Positions 48,428 to 58,372 of a stretch of 64,000 nucleotides of DNA are shown one piece after another. Position numbers and translations under genes: made by a program. The notes below the pieces were generated by a model. That model worked only from the letters and a program-made list of their open reading frames with translations. It had not been told where the DNA came from and made no database searches. How positions within the stretch are numbered: the first letter of the stretch is position 1; each line of letters opens with the position of its first letter. This stretch comes from a virus: the IMG/VR virus record IMGVR_UViG_3300009419_000017, positions 1-64,000 of that record; one strand, given 5' to 3'.

Positions 48428-49645
48428 CTACTTATCCTCGAAGTCTTTATACCTGTACCAGCCTTTGTCAAAGTCTGCCTGGACTAAAAACTCTCCCATA
48501 TAGCCATTACGGTTTTTCCTAAATACACACTCAATAATATCACTGTTGGCTGCACGGCCTAGAGCTAGGACCCAGTCGGCATCGTAAGCAATCTGTCTAG
48601 ACCAGGCTGTCTGGCCAAGAGTTGGAACTGTGTCTAGCTTTGTGACATCGTCTGGTGTTGCAGAAGAAATTGCCATGATCGGAACCTGCTCAGAAATAGC
48701 CATAAGCTTTAGTTCACGAGAAAGGTTTTTCATTCTAACAGTTTCGTTATCTGACTTTTGGTTTGGAGACATTAGCTGTAGGTAGTCAACCACGACAAAG
48801 TCTGGCTTATACTGATCTAATTTTCCTCTAAGCACAGGGTTTACATCGCCACCACTATCATTAGAGATAATGTGAAACTCTGGTTTGCCTTCAAGATTTT
48901 TTTCGTGCCACTTAGCTAGATCTTCTAAATCTACCTGACCACTAGAAAGCTTCCTATGAGACCAAAGACCTTCTCCCATGATAGCGTACACACGATTACG
49001 AACTTCAGTTTCGCTCATTTCAAGACTGACAATCATTGGGGACTTGCCCTGCTTCCAGGCTTGCACGGCAAAGTAAAGACTTAGCCAAGACTTTCCAATA
49101 CCTGGATAAGCCAAGAAGACTCCTAGCTGTCCTGGCATAATTCCAGCTGGCAAGTAGTTGTCAAATCCTGGAAGCCCAGTCTTAATGCCAATGAACCCTA
49201 GCTCCTGATCTCTCTGAAGCTTTTTGTAATACTCTATAGCAGAGGCTAAATCGGTTGCGTCAATATCTCGGATTGCTGAGGTATTTTTCTTGAGCTCAGA
49301 AGTCTTTGTAATTAGAGACTCTAGTGCAGCAACACTACTACCACCCTGAATTTCTGTAGCTGCAGAAACCAAGATTTCTTTTATGCTGCTCTCAAGGTAT
49401 TCGCCCTGAAGCTCTTCAAGATGATGCTTCGTAGCCCCGACTCCATCAACTGGAGAAAAGTCCCTAAACTTTTCAACTACTACGGACTTTGGTGGAACGG
49501 ATCCATTAATCTCTGCATACTTACGAATAAACTGCCAAATATCGGTATGGGTACGCAAAAGCTTTTCCACATCTGCCTGAAGCAGAACGTGGAGCTGCTT
49601 GTCCTCTAGGACCGCAGATATTAGTTTGTCTTCTACGCTACTCAC
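48428..49645 (-). CDS. dnaB: DnaB-type replicative helicase
   Basis: 405 residues. RecA-like motor: Walker A AYPGIGKSWL (179-188), EMSETEVRNRV, Walker B PDFVVVDYLQLMSP, and the R-finger/H4 region near GQTAWSRQIAYDADWVLAL. N-terminal helical domain about 1-100. Hexameric 5'-3' fork helicase; works with the primase downstream. An 8-nt overlap with the preceding gene. Confidence 0.93.
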   Translation of the reverse strand: MSSVEDKLISAVLEDKQLHVLLQADVEKLLRTHTDIWQFIRKYAEINGSVPPKSVVVEKFRDFSPVDGVGATKHHLEELQGEYLESSIKEILVSAATEIQGGSSVAALESLITKTSELKKNTSAIRDIDATDLASAIEYYKKLQRDQELGFIGIKTGLPGFDNYLPAGIMPGQLGVFLAYPGIGKSWLSLYFAVQAWKQGKSPMIVSLEMSETEVRNRVYAIMGEGLWSHRKLSSGQVDLEDLAKWHEKNLEGKPEFHIISNDSGGDVNPVLRGKLDQYKPDFVVVDYLQLMSPNQKSDNETVRMKNLSRELKLMAISEQVPIMAISSATPDDVTKLDTVPTLGQTAWSRQIAYDADWVLALGRAANSDIIECVFRKNRNGYMGEFLVQADFDKGWYRYKDFEDK

Positions 49646-49946
49646 TTAGCCACTCTTTCGCTTTCTTTCTTCTTTCAATTCTCTGAGCTGTATCCTCTTC
49701 GATACGTGATTTAGACTCAATTAGCTTATCTATGTTGCTTGCAAAATTCTTCCAATTTGGAGTTGGGTATACATCAAAGTAGTACTCTAGCATTTCGTAG
49801 CACACGTGCATTCCATAAGAGTCTATGATTGCGTCTGCTGCCCAAGCTTCGGCCCACCTATTAAGATTTGGCTTTATGTCATATTTGAACTTGTAGTGCT
49901 TTTCAAATTTGCTGAGCAAGGCCATCTGGTCTTTGCGCTCAGCCAT
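49638..49946 (-). CDS. putative helicase-loader-type protein
   Basis: 102 residues, helical, Trp-rich (AEAWAADAI, TPNWKNF), basic end (RRKKAKEW). Position immediately before dnaB and coupling by overlap are the usual context for a loader; no AAA+ motif is present. Role inferred from context only. Confidence 0.5.
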   Translation of the reverse strand: MAERKDQMALLSKFEKHYKFKYDIKPNLNRWAEAWAADAIIDSYGMHVCYEMLEYYFDVYPTPNWKNFASNIDKLIESKSRIEEDTAQRIERRKKAKEWLSE

Positions 49947-49947
49947 T

Positions 49948-50157
49948 CTACTTGGCCTCTACCTCAGCCGATGCCTCTTTAACCTTAGAGGCTAACTTGT
50001 CCTCAACAAAAGCATAGACACGCTCAAAGGCATCTCCGATGTTCTCACCATCACGCTTGTTGTCTTGGATCTCTACGTCAATTCGTAGTGACTGAAAGTT
50101 TCCTAGATTAAGAGTATAGCCTAAAGCAACCCTTACCTTAGTTTCTTCGTTATTCAT
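49948..50157 (-). CDS. hypothetical protein
   Basis: 69 residues, beta-strand start (VRVALGYTLNLGNFQSLRIDVEI) and acidic helical end. Similar small proteins accompany phage replication genes; function unknown. 1 nt from the 49638 gene. Confidence 0.6.
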   Translation of the reverse strand: MNNEETKVRVALGYTLNLGNFQSLRIDVEIQDNKRDGENIGDAFERVYAFVEDKLASKVKEASAEVEAK

Positions 50158-50169
50158 ACCCGTTTCTTT

Positions 50170-50700
50170 CTATATAGATTCTGACCAAATCGGAATGAAT
50201 CTTCCGTCTTCAGTTCTTGTATATGTCAGTATACCATCGCCCATCCTTCTTGTCAACTCCTGGATGGATGGAGTTACATCATTTGTAATTAACTTATCTT
50301 TCCTAGGTCTTCCCATGTGGTAAGATGCAAGTATATCACGAACTTCTCTTATTTGCGATTCTGAGTAATAGCTTCTTACCTGCCAGCCAGTTTCTCCGCG
50401 TTTTTGTGATCCAGTAGGATATGGAATTATACCACGCTTCATTAAGTTTGGCAAGTATTTTTTGTTACGATTTACGAGCTCTGCTGTTTGGCCAACAGTA
50501 TAAGCCCTTTGTCTATTTTTTTTAAAGTCTGATATTAAACAACTTTCTATCTGATCCTTAATTATATTATAAACAGACATAATTCCATTAGACTTATTTA
50601 AGTGATGAATTCTTACCAAGTCTCCATTTAAGAACCAAACCTTTTTACTTCCAGGAATGACTGGAGCGCTATTGTATAGAGCCATGTCCGTTAGTGGCAT
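50170..50700 (-). CDS. MerR-like DNA-binding protein
   Basis: 176 residues. After an N-terminal part with beta strands, YTVGQTAELVNRNKKYLPNLMKRGIIPYP resembles a winged helix of MerR/excisionase type, followed by RPRKDKLIT and a regulator-like tail. A candidate transcriptional regulator between the tail module and the replication operon. The exact start is uncertain (ATG 50700 taken). Confidence 0.6.
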   Translation of the reverse strand: MPLTDMALYNSAPVIPGSKKVWFLNGDLVRIHHLNKSNGIMSVYNIIKDQIESCLISDFKKNRQRAYTVGQTAELVNRNKKYLPNLMKRGIIPYPTGSQKRGETGWQVRSYYSESQIREVRDILASYHMGRPRKDKLITNDVTPSIQELTRRMGDGILTYTRTEDGRFIPIWSESI

Positions 50701-50707
50701 GAAAAAC

Positions 50708-51160
50708 CTAGCTTGGGATTCCTACTGCAAGAATATTAATACCTATAGACGCAGTACCACTTGTTCCAAATTTTACAACGCCTTCAATTCTAGATGTAGT
50801 GACCAAAGTTAAAACAACAGAAACGTCACCACCACTTTCAGTTCCAAATACGTTAATTGGTGTTGCTGTTACAATAGGTGGATATTTAAAATCGGCAGCT
50901 GGGAAGTTATATGAAAAGCTCGTCGACGATCCAGCTGTGACATCAGTATTTGGTGCAAGTTCATAGTACCCTCCGACAACCCTAGTGTCAGCAATACGAA
51001 CATCCTGCCTACCGATGTTTGCGGCAGGGGTTTCAATTGAGCTAAACTTATTTGAAGAGTATGAGGCTTGAAGGGAAAGCTGATTTACAGCATTTGCAAG
51101 CTGATAGATATACGAAAGGTCAAGTGGTTGCCCTCGCTCTGGTACTGGAATGTTTGCCAT
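50708..51160 (-). CDS. virion structural protein (tail tip/fibre-associated)
   Basis: 150 residues. The N-terminal helix LSYIYQLANAVNQLSLQ is typical of trimeric fibre adaptor proteins; the rest is beta-rich (YPPIVTATPINVFGTESGGDVSVVL). SD GGAGAA before ATG 51160. It is the last gene of the tail module. Confidence 0.65.
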   Translation of the reverse strand: MANIPVPERGQPLDLSYIYQLANAVNQLSLQASYSSNKFSSIETPAANIGRQDVRIADTRVVGGYYELAPNTDVTAGSSTSFSYNFPAADFKYPPIVTATPINVFGTESGGDVSVVLTLVTTSRIEGVVKFGTSGTASIGINILAVGIPS

Positions 51161-51178
51161 TTTTCTCCTAAACTAATA

Positions 51179-51601
51179 TTATACCAGAGGTATAATCTCC
51201 GATTCGTAAATCTCTAAAGCAACGCTGCGGGTCTTAGATATTCCAGATACCTGAATCGCATACCTAAAAGACTCTGTTGCTTGGTTGATAAAGCTATAGG
51301 TGTGAACAGAAGACGATCCATGGTAAAAATAATCATCATTATCAAACTTAACAAAGATATCATATTCTGGCCTGCTCTCTTCATCTTCCCATACCACAGT
51401 TACAATATCTGGGCTTTGAATATACTTAGAATCTACTGGTGTGGGTGGTTTAGCATTTAAAGAAAAAACTGGAGACCAGGCAGAGACTCTGTTTTTGTCA
51501 TCCGAAACTATCCTGTATCTAACCAGATACTTATTGTCATTAGTAACGTTGGTCAGGGATGATTTTGGAATTATTACTTTTTTAATTCCCCTGTCTGCCA
51601 C
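51179..51601 (-). CDS. fibronectin-like minor tail protein
   Basis: 140 residues. A fibronectin-III-like pattern is visible: YLVRYRIVSDDKNRVSAWSPVF, VVWEDEESRPEYDIFVKF, YAIQVSG. Overlaps the 51601 start by one base. Likely surface-exposed tail component. Confidence 0.65.
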   Translation of the reverse strand: MADRGIKKVIIPKSSLTNVTNDNKYLVRYRIVSDDKNRVSAWSPVFSLNAKPPTPVDSKYIQSPDIVTVVWEDEESRPEYDIFVKFDNDDYFYHGSSSVHTYSFINQATESFRYAIQVSGISKTRSVALEIYESEIIPLV

Positions 51602-52773
51602 TAGTCTACCCCAATTGCAATTCTAAATTCAATATAGTTTGATGTATTTGAAGACTTTACTATTGGCAATGCCCCGTCGGATTTTATAACAGAATAACCA
51701 GTAAGGCCGTATAGTGGGTTTGTGGTTGTAAGATTTTCGAGTCTCATTCCATCTATAGCAATGTAGTAATCTGAAGACCCCTCTCCATCCTTAGAAACTT
51801 CGGCATAAACTCTTGCAGTATTTGCAGTGTTCCAGTTAAATCCAGGTGTGTAGTAAAGATCCTGTATTTGTTTTGAGGACACAAAGTATCTATTCTGAGT
51901 AAAGTTTTTTTCTTCTGGAGCAGTTCCAGAGGAAAATGCAGTGTGATCAATGTTTACAGCAAAGCTTGCATACTGCTGTGGAGTGGTTGATGAGAAAAAT
52001 CTAACCAATACCTTTAGATTGTCTGGCACGTTAGAATCTTCGCCATCCTTATTGATCAAAGAGAAGGCAAGCTTGATTCTGTCTGTTGGTGCATTTTTGC
52101 TAAAACTAAAAGATGTTTGAGCTCTTTCTATATAATTTCCAGAAGCAACCGTCACGCCCTGATTAACATCACTCTGTAGTTCTGAGCTATCTCCAACAAT
52201 CATAATCATGTTATTGAAGAACCTACATCTTTCGTTCCTGTTAACTCTAGTGCTATCTGTAAAAATTCTATTGTCTGCATTGGTATGGAATATTGGAGTT
52301 TCCCTCATTGTTCCATTCACAATATACTCACCAGTGATTACGTTATTCCCAGCAGTATCTAGTGGTGCATAGACTGAAGGGATCTCGTCTGACCCTAAAT
52401 ACTTCCAGCCTTCTGTTTGATTAAACAAGAAAAAGTTTTTGCTGTCAAATGCCCCTGCTGATGGGTTTGACTGTGCTGGAAAAATTCCAACCTCTGTAAT
52501 CTCGTATCGCTCTTCTGTAGGCAATTCAGCAGTTAAGACTAGTTTAGTCAAATTGTTTTCATTAATATAGCCTTTTGAAATAATGGGAACACGAAACATT
52601 TCAAAGTCTAACGACTTCTTCTCTGAATACTCTGCCTTTTGTTCCTCAGTAAATCCTGAAGTTTCACTATTCAATGCAGAGGGTCCGCAACCAACAGCAA
52701 TATATGAGGCATAGGCTGGCGTCTGACCAACCAAATATTTGGCTAGTATGCCTTTTCCTGTATTTGTAATCAC
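51601..52773 (-). CDS. minor tail/baseplate protein
   Basis: 390 residues. N-terminal block MITNTGKGILAKYLVGQTPAYASYIAVGCG and ERYEITEVGIFPAQ resemble baseplate or tail-fibre attachment proteins of actinophages (long-tail siphovirus type). The C-terminal part is beta-rich. One-base coupling to both neighbours. Confidence 0.7.
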   Translation of the reverse strand: MITNTGKGILAKYLVGQTPAYASYIAVGCGPSALNSETSGFTEEQKAEYSEKKSLDFEMFRVPIISKGYINENNLTKLVLTAELPTEERYEITEVGIFPAQSNPSAGAFDSKNFFLFNQTEGWKYLGSDEIPSVYAPLDTAGNNVITGEYIVNGTMRETPIFHTNADNRIFTDSTRVNRNERCRFFNNMIMIVGDSSELQSDVNQGVTVASGNYIERAQTSFSFSKNAPTDRIKLAFSLINKDGEDSNVPDNLKVLVRFFSSTTPQQYASFAVNIDHTAFSSGTAPEEKNFTQNRYFVSSKQIQDLYYTPGFNWNTANTARVYAEVSKDGEGSSDYYIAIDGMRLENLTTTNPLYGLTGYSVIKSDGALPIVKSSNTSNYIEFRIAIGVD

Positions 52774-53312
52774 TACGAAAGCTCCTCAGAATATATTGTA
52801 TCATGTAGCTCCCGAATATTGGAGATAATTTGTACCTCAACTTGCTCTTCTGGCTTTAAGTTAATTAGATCAATCACTATATCGCCAGTATTTGGCTCTA
52901 CATAAACATACTCACAGGTAGAAATAGACAGCTGTGGCTCGCCTGGGGCAGTAAAGATGTAGTATCCACTGCCGCACTCTGGAGTTTTATTAGAAAGAGA
53001 GATTGCAAAATTCTTAAAGTAGTCCCTGTCTGTTCTTGACAAAGGAATAATATTGTCTGACCTATACTGATACGACAAGCCAGAAAGATTTTTGATAGGC
53101 TGATACGTCACATTTTGACCATTTATAATATCATTTCTAACAATGTTAATTATTTCCTGGCCACCGATATCTTCAAATATCAGATCAACCATGACGTCTT
53201 CTGTTAGCGTGCTATCAGAGAAGTTTAACAACTCTGGCGTTGCAATTTTTACAGAGCTAGATGTGCTTGAGTTATAAACTTTTTTATCTACTGATAATGG
53301 CTTAGATTCCAT
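52773..53312 (-). CDS. tail module protein
   Basis: 179 residues, acidic, beta-rich; SVDKKVYNSS start and CEYVYVEPNTGDIVIDLINLKPEEQ end. No recognised motif; location between the two large tail proteins implies a virion role. Confidence 0.6.
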   Translation of the reverse strand: MESKPLSVDKKVYNSSTSSSVKIATPELLNFSDSTLTEDVMVDLIFEDIGGQEIINIVRNDIINGQNVTYQPIKNLSGLSYQYRSDNIIPLSRTDRDYFKNFAISLSNKTPECGSGYYIFTAPGEPQLSISTCEYVYVEPNTGDIVIDLINLKPEEQVEVQIISNIRELHDTIYSEELS

Positions 53313-56300
53313 TATGCTACCTCACTTAAAAATATAGACATCTCTGGACCCTCTGTAGTTCCAGAATATTCTATTTGATAAACTACAAACCTGTCAGCCT
53401 CTAAAGCTACTTGATCCACATTATCACTGTCCTTATAGTTAATCTTTACGATATCACCGAGCTGCAATATTGGCATTCCAAACACGGTAAGGCCTACGGA
53501 TTTTCTTGGCTTCATGATTTTAGAAATCATCCAGGACATTAGATTTTCTGCATCGTCATGGGACTGAATGTATGGTGCGTCTAGAGTAAAGTCTTTTTTA
53601 CCATGAGTTAGTCGGCTAACCTTAATGTCTTGATATTCCTGCTTAGCTTTTGCTGTATAGCTTACCAGCTGCTGTGAATCAAACTGTGTGCTAGACAAAT
53701 CACTATTTTTATCGAAGTACTCATCTACCGTTAGCTCGTGTGTCGACTGTTGGGTAAATGTTACACCCTGAATTCTTAAATAGTTGTTGCTTGTTTCGTC
53801 TAGGCTTAAAGCCGTGTCTGTTGCATTAAATATTAAGAACTCTGCACCATAAGCAGTTGCCATAAATCCAGAAGTTGTGTAGCCCTGCATCTTATTAAAG
53901 GTTGGAGAAAGCTTAGCGTACAAAGCTGGATAAGCCTTATCATATCTTATATTAAAGTATGCGGCTTCACGCATAATTGTGCCAAACTCTTCAAAATAGA
54001 TATTATATCTTGGTGGCTCTGAAGAACTGATCCCAGAAAGATATGTTGCCTTTATTGCGCCAGTAAGTCCATACTTTCTAAATGACTCATTCATTCCAGC
54101 TTCATCTTGTAAAAAGACATCGCTTATTGGGGTGTCTAAAGCATAAGACGTGTTTTGAGAATAGTTGTTTGATATTGCATAAACATTTTCAAACATTGCC
54201 CTTGCACCACCACGCACAAAAAGACACATATTTTTGTGTATTGGTAGCGGATCTTCGTCTACAACTGTAGCAATTAGCTTATTATTAATGTACAGGAAGA
54301 ATTTTCTAGATGCTCCAATGTCCTGGTATTCAACTGCAAGATCATATACCGTTGGCTTAGCTTCATTTGCCATCCTGTACTGCCCAGTAAAGTTTCCGTC
54401 ATCTACTAGGATTTGAGCCAAACCACCATAAAGCTTTACTGGTATTGCTTTTGTTGTTGGCCCAGTAGCTGGCTTTGCGACCTTATAAAATAATACGTTA
54501 TGAATTTCATCTGCATTGTCATATGAGTTTATGTTGTCTTCAGTCAAAGCAGCGATCTCAAAGAAATATCCATTATTTGTTTCAGGATTTACCAGAATGC
54601 CGAGTCCGCCAGACGCCCCTGAAATTATAGAAGGCTGGCTTGGGTTACTTGCAGAGCCAAGGAAGTATGAAGATGACCCAATTGGAGTCTGAATACTATT
54701 AACATTATTTTCAACCTTTCCAATAATTCTCATCCTAGACCCAAAATGCTTGTACTTATCATCTAAAGGCTTATACACATATGAAATAAAGTCAGTTGGT
54801 ACGTCAGAGGTGGTGAATGCTGGTCCAGTAAATACAAAAGCAGATGACTGCATTGTTCCTGGCGCAATCGAGTCCTCCGAAATATTCTCCAACTCTGGAC
54901 GATATGTCAAAAGATTTTTCAGAATTCCAGTTCTAGAAGAGTTTTGAGCTAGGGAATTGTTTATTCCTGCTGCTCCAGAAGTAACAGACTGCGTTGATGG
55001 CTTTCCAAATAGCTGAGTTCCGTCCATGACACATCCACGAACATTTTGATTATCTGACCAATAAGAAGGCAAGCCTGCTGAATGAACAACAGCTTTAGTG
55101 CCAAACTGCTCCCTACCATGCTTTGCAACTGCACCTTCTGCAAGCCTGGTTTCGTTATCTGTAATGACATAATTTGGCTCTGCGTATATTCTTACTCTAC
55201 CAGTTGGATACATTTTTCCATTAAATGGAAGCTTTGCAAAATATTTTTGGTAATCTCTTACGCTAGAAATCCACACTCTGCCAATACCACCAGATACAGA
55301 TGTGTCTGCAGTTATTTCTCCATTAATATTTTCCTGCAATACAGTTCTTTCTACTCCAGGAATTTCAAACTCTACAGCATCATATTTTATAATTTCGCCA
55401 TTTGCATAAAAGTATCCGTTATACCTTGTAATCCAATAGACACTTTCTCCAAGATCCATTGTATTATTTTGGATAGCTCCATTAACAATAACTGGTAGCT
55501 GGTCAGTAAGAGTGGTGCTTAGCGGGATTGCCCCAAGCACGAAGTTTGACTGATTATTTACAACATCATTTACAGACTTTGTATTTTCAGAGCCAGCGAC
55601 TTCCCAAAGCAGTGCTGGCTTATAGATCCAAACCTTGTCCTTGTCTATCATGCTTGCCTGCCTGATTGTCCCGTAAGACCTCTGGATATACCTGGTGCTG
55701 TAGTTAATCTTACCGCCGTTGAATACCTCATCTTTTTGACTTGCTATTTCAATGATGTTTGCCAACTTGGTACTTGTTGTTTTATTACTTATTTGTCCGT
55801 CTACAGAAAAATCTTTTGACCCATAAAGAGTTAAGTCTAGCTCTCTTTCGGATTCTGAAGGTAGCATGTACTCTTTTGACATTACGACAAGATTGTTATA
55901 CTCATCAAAGAACATTGCACTTTGTGTTGACACAGCTATGTCATTTAATACTTCTGCTAAAGATTTATCTGGGGCAACAAAAAAGCTTGGAATAATTGGC
56001 TCTGAAAGATCACTCACTCTTTTAAATACGTAATTTGAAAAACCAATAGAGTCTAGTATCATTGATACGGCATAGCTTAGTGATGCATTTTGAATGAATG
56101 TCTGAGGGGCAAGCTTTGATTCAAAGTAAAAGAATAGATCCCTAAGCTCTAGCGTCACAGATCTATCTGCTGATGTTAGGTCTGGAATTTCCTCTGAGTA
56201 CATAGTTTTAATTGGAATATAATAATCGATACCGCTAACATCCAGGATAACCTCATAGAGCTTAAACTGAATTCCCTTATTCAGATAATTTCTAACAATG

Positions 56301-57673
56301 CTTTTTTGATTATAAGAGCTAAAGGCTAGATCATAGTCAAATAGCGACAGTGAGCCAACCCCAGCTAAAAGTTGTCCAACTGGCATTCCACTATTTCCTA
56401 AGTCTGATGCGGATTTAGTAATCTTAAATGACTCAACCTTATCGGAAAGGTCAACGGCAAGCCTAGGAGATAGCTCAATTAGATCTAGGGTGGAATCTAC
56501 CTTGTTCATTGTATCTACGACTATGCGTATTCCAGAAATCTCGTCGAACTCTCTATACTTGATAAGTCCGTCTACTGGATCTACATAGGATGCTGGATCA
56601 GTTAGGTTTGTTGCAAAATTTGTAAGCTTGTCTACCTGAGACTCTTCTAGGTACCAGCCATATTCTGGAACAAAAACCTCATAGTCTTCAGTAGACTCTA
56701 TCCAAATATGATACGTACCAATGTCTGTATCTGTTTCTTTAATTAGATAAGCATAACCATTTGTGGACGTCTCTGGCAAAAAGCTTTCTGTGTAATACTC
56801 GTCTGCTTTTACAAAGATATCTCGATAGCCTTCTGGCACCATAAGGCCATAGGACAACTCAACATATCCGTCAGACTTGATAATTGCAGATCCGTCTTGC
56901 CTTGTTGAGCTAAAGTCAAAAGAAGCAGCGTCTACCCAGTCATTATCTTTTAGGGTTTGAACCTTCCACTTTACTGGCGTAGTTTTATTTTGATCTCCAA
57001 AAAACGGATCGTTAAAAGTTCCGCCATTGCCAGAAAATGTTCCAAAGTCTATATCTCCAACATTAGTTTGCATCTTTACAACTAGCCTATTTGCTGGCAG
57101 GATATTTTTATACACTACAAATGGAGAGGCATCGTCTATGAAGTATTGTCCATTAATTAATTTATTTGCAATACCTCGCTCAATTCCATTCTCAGTTCTG
57201 TAGGATGACCAGTACTTAAACTGATCTTCTTTATGTGACATGTAATATCTAGGTCTTCTAATCATGTCAATGTTAGTGAAATGAGTATACTTTCCAGGAA
57301 AATATCTAAGCTTGTTAATTCCAGAGCGTGGCCTGAATTTTCCAAAACAATCTTCTAAGGAATAAAGTAGTCTTTCTTTTTCTTTTTTAGGAGTAAAAAG
57401 AATTGGAGTTTCGTCATCATCCTCAAGTCCGCCGTCTACGACAACGTCGGCATCAGTAGCGTTTGTATAAAAATTACCAGAGTCATTTTCGTCAAATGAG
57501 GTTACTGCTAGGCCATAATCGCTAGATGGGCCCTCTGATGGACGATATCTGTAGTTACCAATCTTTAGAATGTTTTCTGCAATATTCATATTCCATTCTG
57601 CAATGACTGCAGAATTGCTTTTAATTGTAGAGGATGTTTCTAAATGATTTAATAATTCATCATCTTTAAACAT
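53312..57673 (-). CDS. large minor tail protein (tail tip/central fibre)
   Basis: 1,453 residues. It follows the distal-tail-like gene, as the tail-associated (Tal/gpJ-like) protein does in siphovirus tails. Recognisable: an N-terminal beta domain, a central part with SPRLAVDLSDKVESFKITKSASDLG and VTLELRDLFFYFESKLAP (phage tail hub-type), a concanavalin-like stretch near residues 960-1150, and a C-terminal repeat of the hub domain. No lysin motif seen. Expected at the tail tip; it may bind the receptor. Confidence 0.75.
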   Translation of the reverse strand: MFKDDELLNHLETSSTIKSNSAVIAEWNMNIAENILKIGNYRYRPSEGPSSDYGLAVTSFDENDSGNFYTNATDADVVVDGGLEDDDETPILFTPKKEKERLLYSLEDCFGKFRPRSGINKLRYFPGKYTHFTNIDMIRRPRYYMSHKEDQFKYWSSYRTENGIERGIANKLINGQYFIDDASPFVVYKNILPANRLVVKMQTNVGDIDFGTFSGNGGTFNDPFFGDQNKTTPVKWKVQTLKDNDWVDAASFDFSSTRQDGSAIIKSDGYVELSYGLMVPEGYRDIFVKADEYYTESFLPETSTNGYAYLIKETDTDIGTYHIWIESTEDYEVFVPEYGWYLEESQVDKLTNFATNLTDPASYVDPVDGLIKYREFDEISGIRIVVDTMNKVDSTLDLIELSPRLAVDLSDKVESFKITKSASDLGNSGMPVGQLLAGVGSLSLFDYDLAFSSYNQKSIVRNYLNKGIQFKLYEVILDVSGIDYYIPIKTMYSEEIPDLTSADRSVTLELRDLFFYFESKLAPQTFIQNASLSYAVSMILDSIGFSNYVFKRVSDLSEPIIPSFFVAPDKSLAEVLNDIAVSTQSAMFFDEYNNLVVMSKEYMLPSESERELDLTLYGSKDFSVDGQISNKTTSTKLANIIEIASQKDEVFNGGKINYSTRYIQRSYGTIRQASMIDKDKVWIYKPALLWEVAGSENTKSVNDVVNNQSNFVLGAIPLSTTLTDQLPVIVNGAIQNNTMDLGESVYWITRYNGYFYANGEIIKYDAVEFEIPGVERTVLQENINGEITADTSVSGGIGRVWISSVRDYQKYFAKLPFNGKMYPTGRVRIYAEPNYVITDNETRLAEGAVAKHGREQFGTKAVVHSAGLPSYWSDNQNVRGCVMDGTQLFGKPSTQSVTSGAAGINNSLAQNSSRTGILKNLLTYRPELENISEDSIAPGTMQSSAFVFTGPAFTTSDVPTDFISYVYKPLDDKYKHFGSRMRIIGKVENNVNSIQTPIGSSSYFLGSASNPSQPSIISGASGGLGILVNPETNNGYFFEIAALTEDNINSYDNADEIHNVLFYKVAKPATGPTTKAIPVKLYGGLAQILVDDGNFTGQYRMANEAKPTVYDLAVEYQDIGASRKFFLYINNKLIATVVDEDPLPIHKNMCLFVRGGARAMFENVYAISNNYSQNTSYALDTPISDVFLQDEAGMNESFRKYGLTGAIKATYLSGISSSEPPRYNIYFEEFGTIMREAAYFNIRYDKAYPALYAKLSPTFNKMQGYTTSGFMATAYGAEFLIFNATDTALSLDETSNNYLRIQGVTFTQQSTHELTVDEYFDKNSDLSSTQFDSQQLVSYTAKAKQEYQDIKVSRLTHGKKDFTLDAPYIQSHDDAENLMSWMISKIMKPRKSVGLTVFGMPILQLGDIVKINYKDSDNVDQVALEADRFVVYQIEYSGTTEGPEMSIFLSEVA

Positions 57674-58372
57674 TTACACCTCTTCCAGCGTTACCGATAT
57701 GTTCCAAAAATCATGTGTACTGGATCCACGCTTAACAACAGTATAGGAAAAATCTGAAATAAACATTTCAATCAGTTGATTATAGTGTGGCAAATGCGAA
57801 TATGTTTCACTATTGTTTTCAAAAACAGAATACTTGTCGTATGCAAGGTACACCCAAAAAGAACCTTTGTAGTTTTCGTACCATCTCAAAATTTCTACTC
57901 CACCTGCGCCACCATCTGTTGTATACTGCTCAGAAGAGTTTGTTGTATTAGGCAAGATTATGAATGATCCATCGTCTCCTGGCTCTCTAGATCCTACAGT
58001 ATTTAAATCTGACTTACCAGTTGCCTGGTCAAAATTTGGGCTTAGCTTATGAGACCTAGATGGTAGCATATTCCAAGAAGTAGAAACTGTTAGTTTATCT
58101 GCAATATGATAAGACCTCATCCTACCATTTACCATTCTTTTTCTATTCTCAATTCTTGTTGGGGTAAACTCTATTGAGGACCTGTTGTCGTCAGATAGAA
58201 TTAGAAATTGTCCTAGGCTACCTGTTTGAGCATTAAAGCTTGTCTCAGAGTTAACCTCAAGACCGCTGGGGATGTATAGTCCATCTACAAGCGTGCCAGG
58301 GTTTTCAGACCATAGCATAGCTTGTGGTCTTTGATATTTTTTACGGCCTAGCATGTAGTCTTCTGTAGCCAT
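57674..58372 (-). CDS. distal tail (Dit)-like protein
   Basis: 232 residues. Position directly after the tape measure and before the large hub protein is the Dit slot. The sequence has a beta core (SSIEFTPTRIENRKRMVNGRMRSY) and an N-terminal KKYQRPQAMLW. The assignment rests mainly on synteny. Confidence 0.6.
   Translation of the reverse strand: MATEDYMLGRKKYQRPQAMLWSENPGTLVDGLYIPSGLEVNSETSFNAQTGSLGQFLILSDDNRSSIEFTPTRIENRKRMVNGRMRSYHIADKLTVSTSWNMLPSRSHKLSPNFDQATGKSDLNTVGSREPGDDGSFIILPNTTNSSEQYTTDGGAGGVEILRWYENYKGSFWVYLAYDKYSVFENNSETYSHLPHYNQLIEMFISDFSYTVVKRGSSTHDFWNISVTLEEV

Noticed and set aside
55082-55498. Plus-strand 138-codon ORF inside the large tail gene
   Set aside because: Antisense to a continuous 1,453-codon gene; Cys/Phe/Ile-rich composition typical of a shadow frame.
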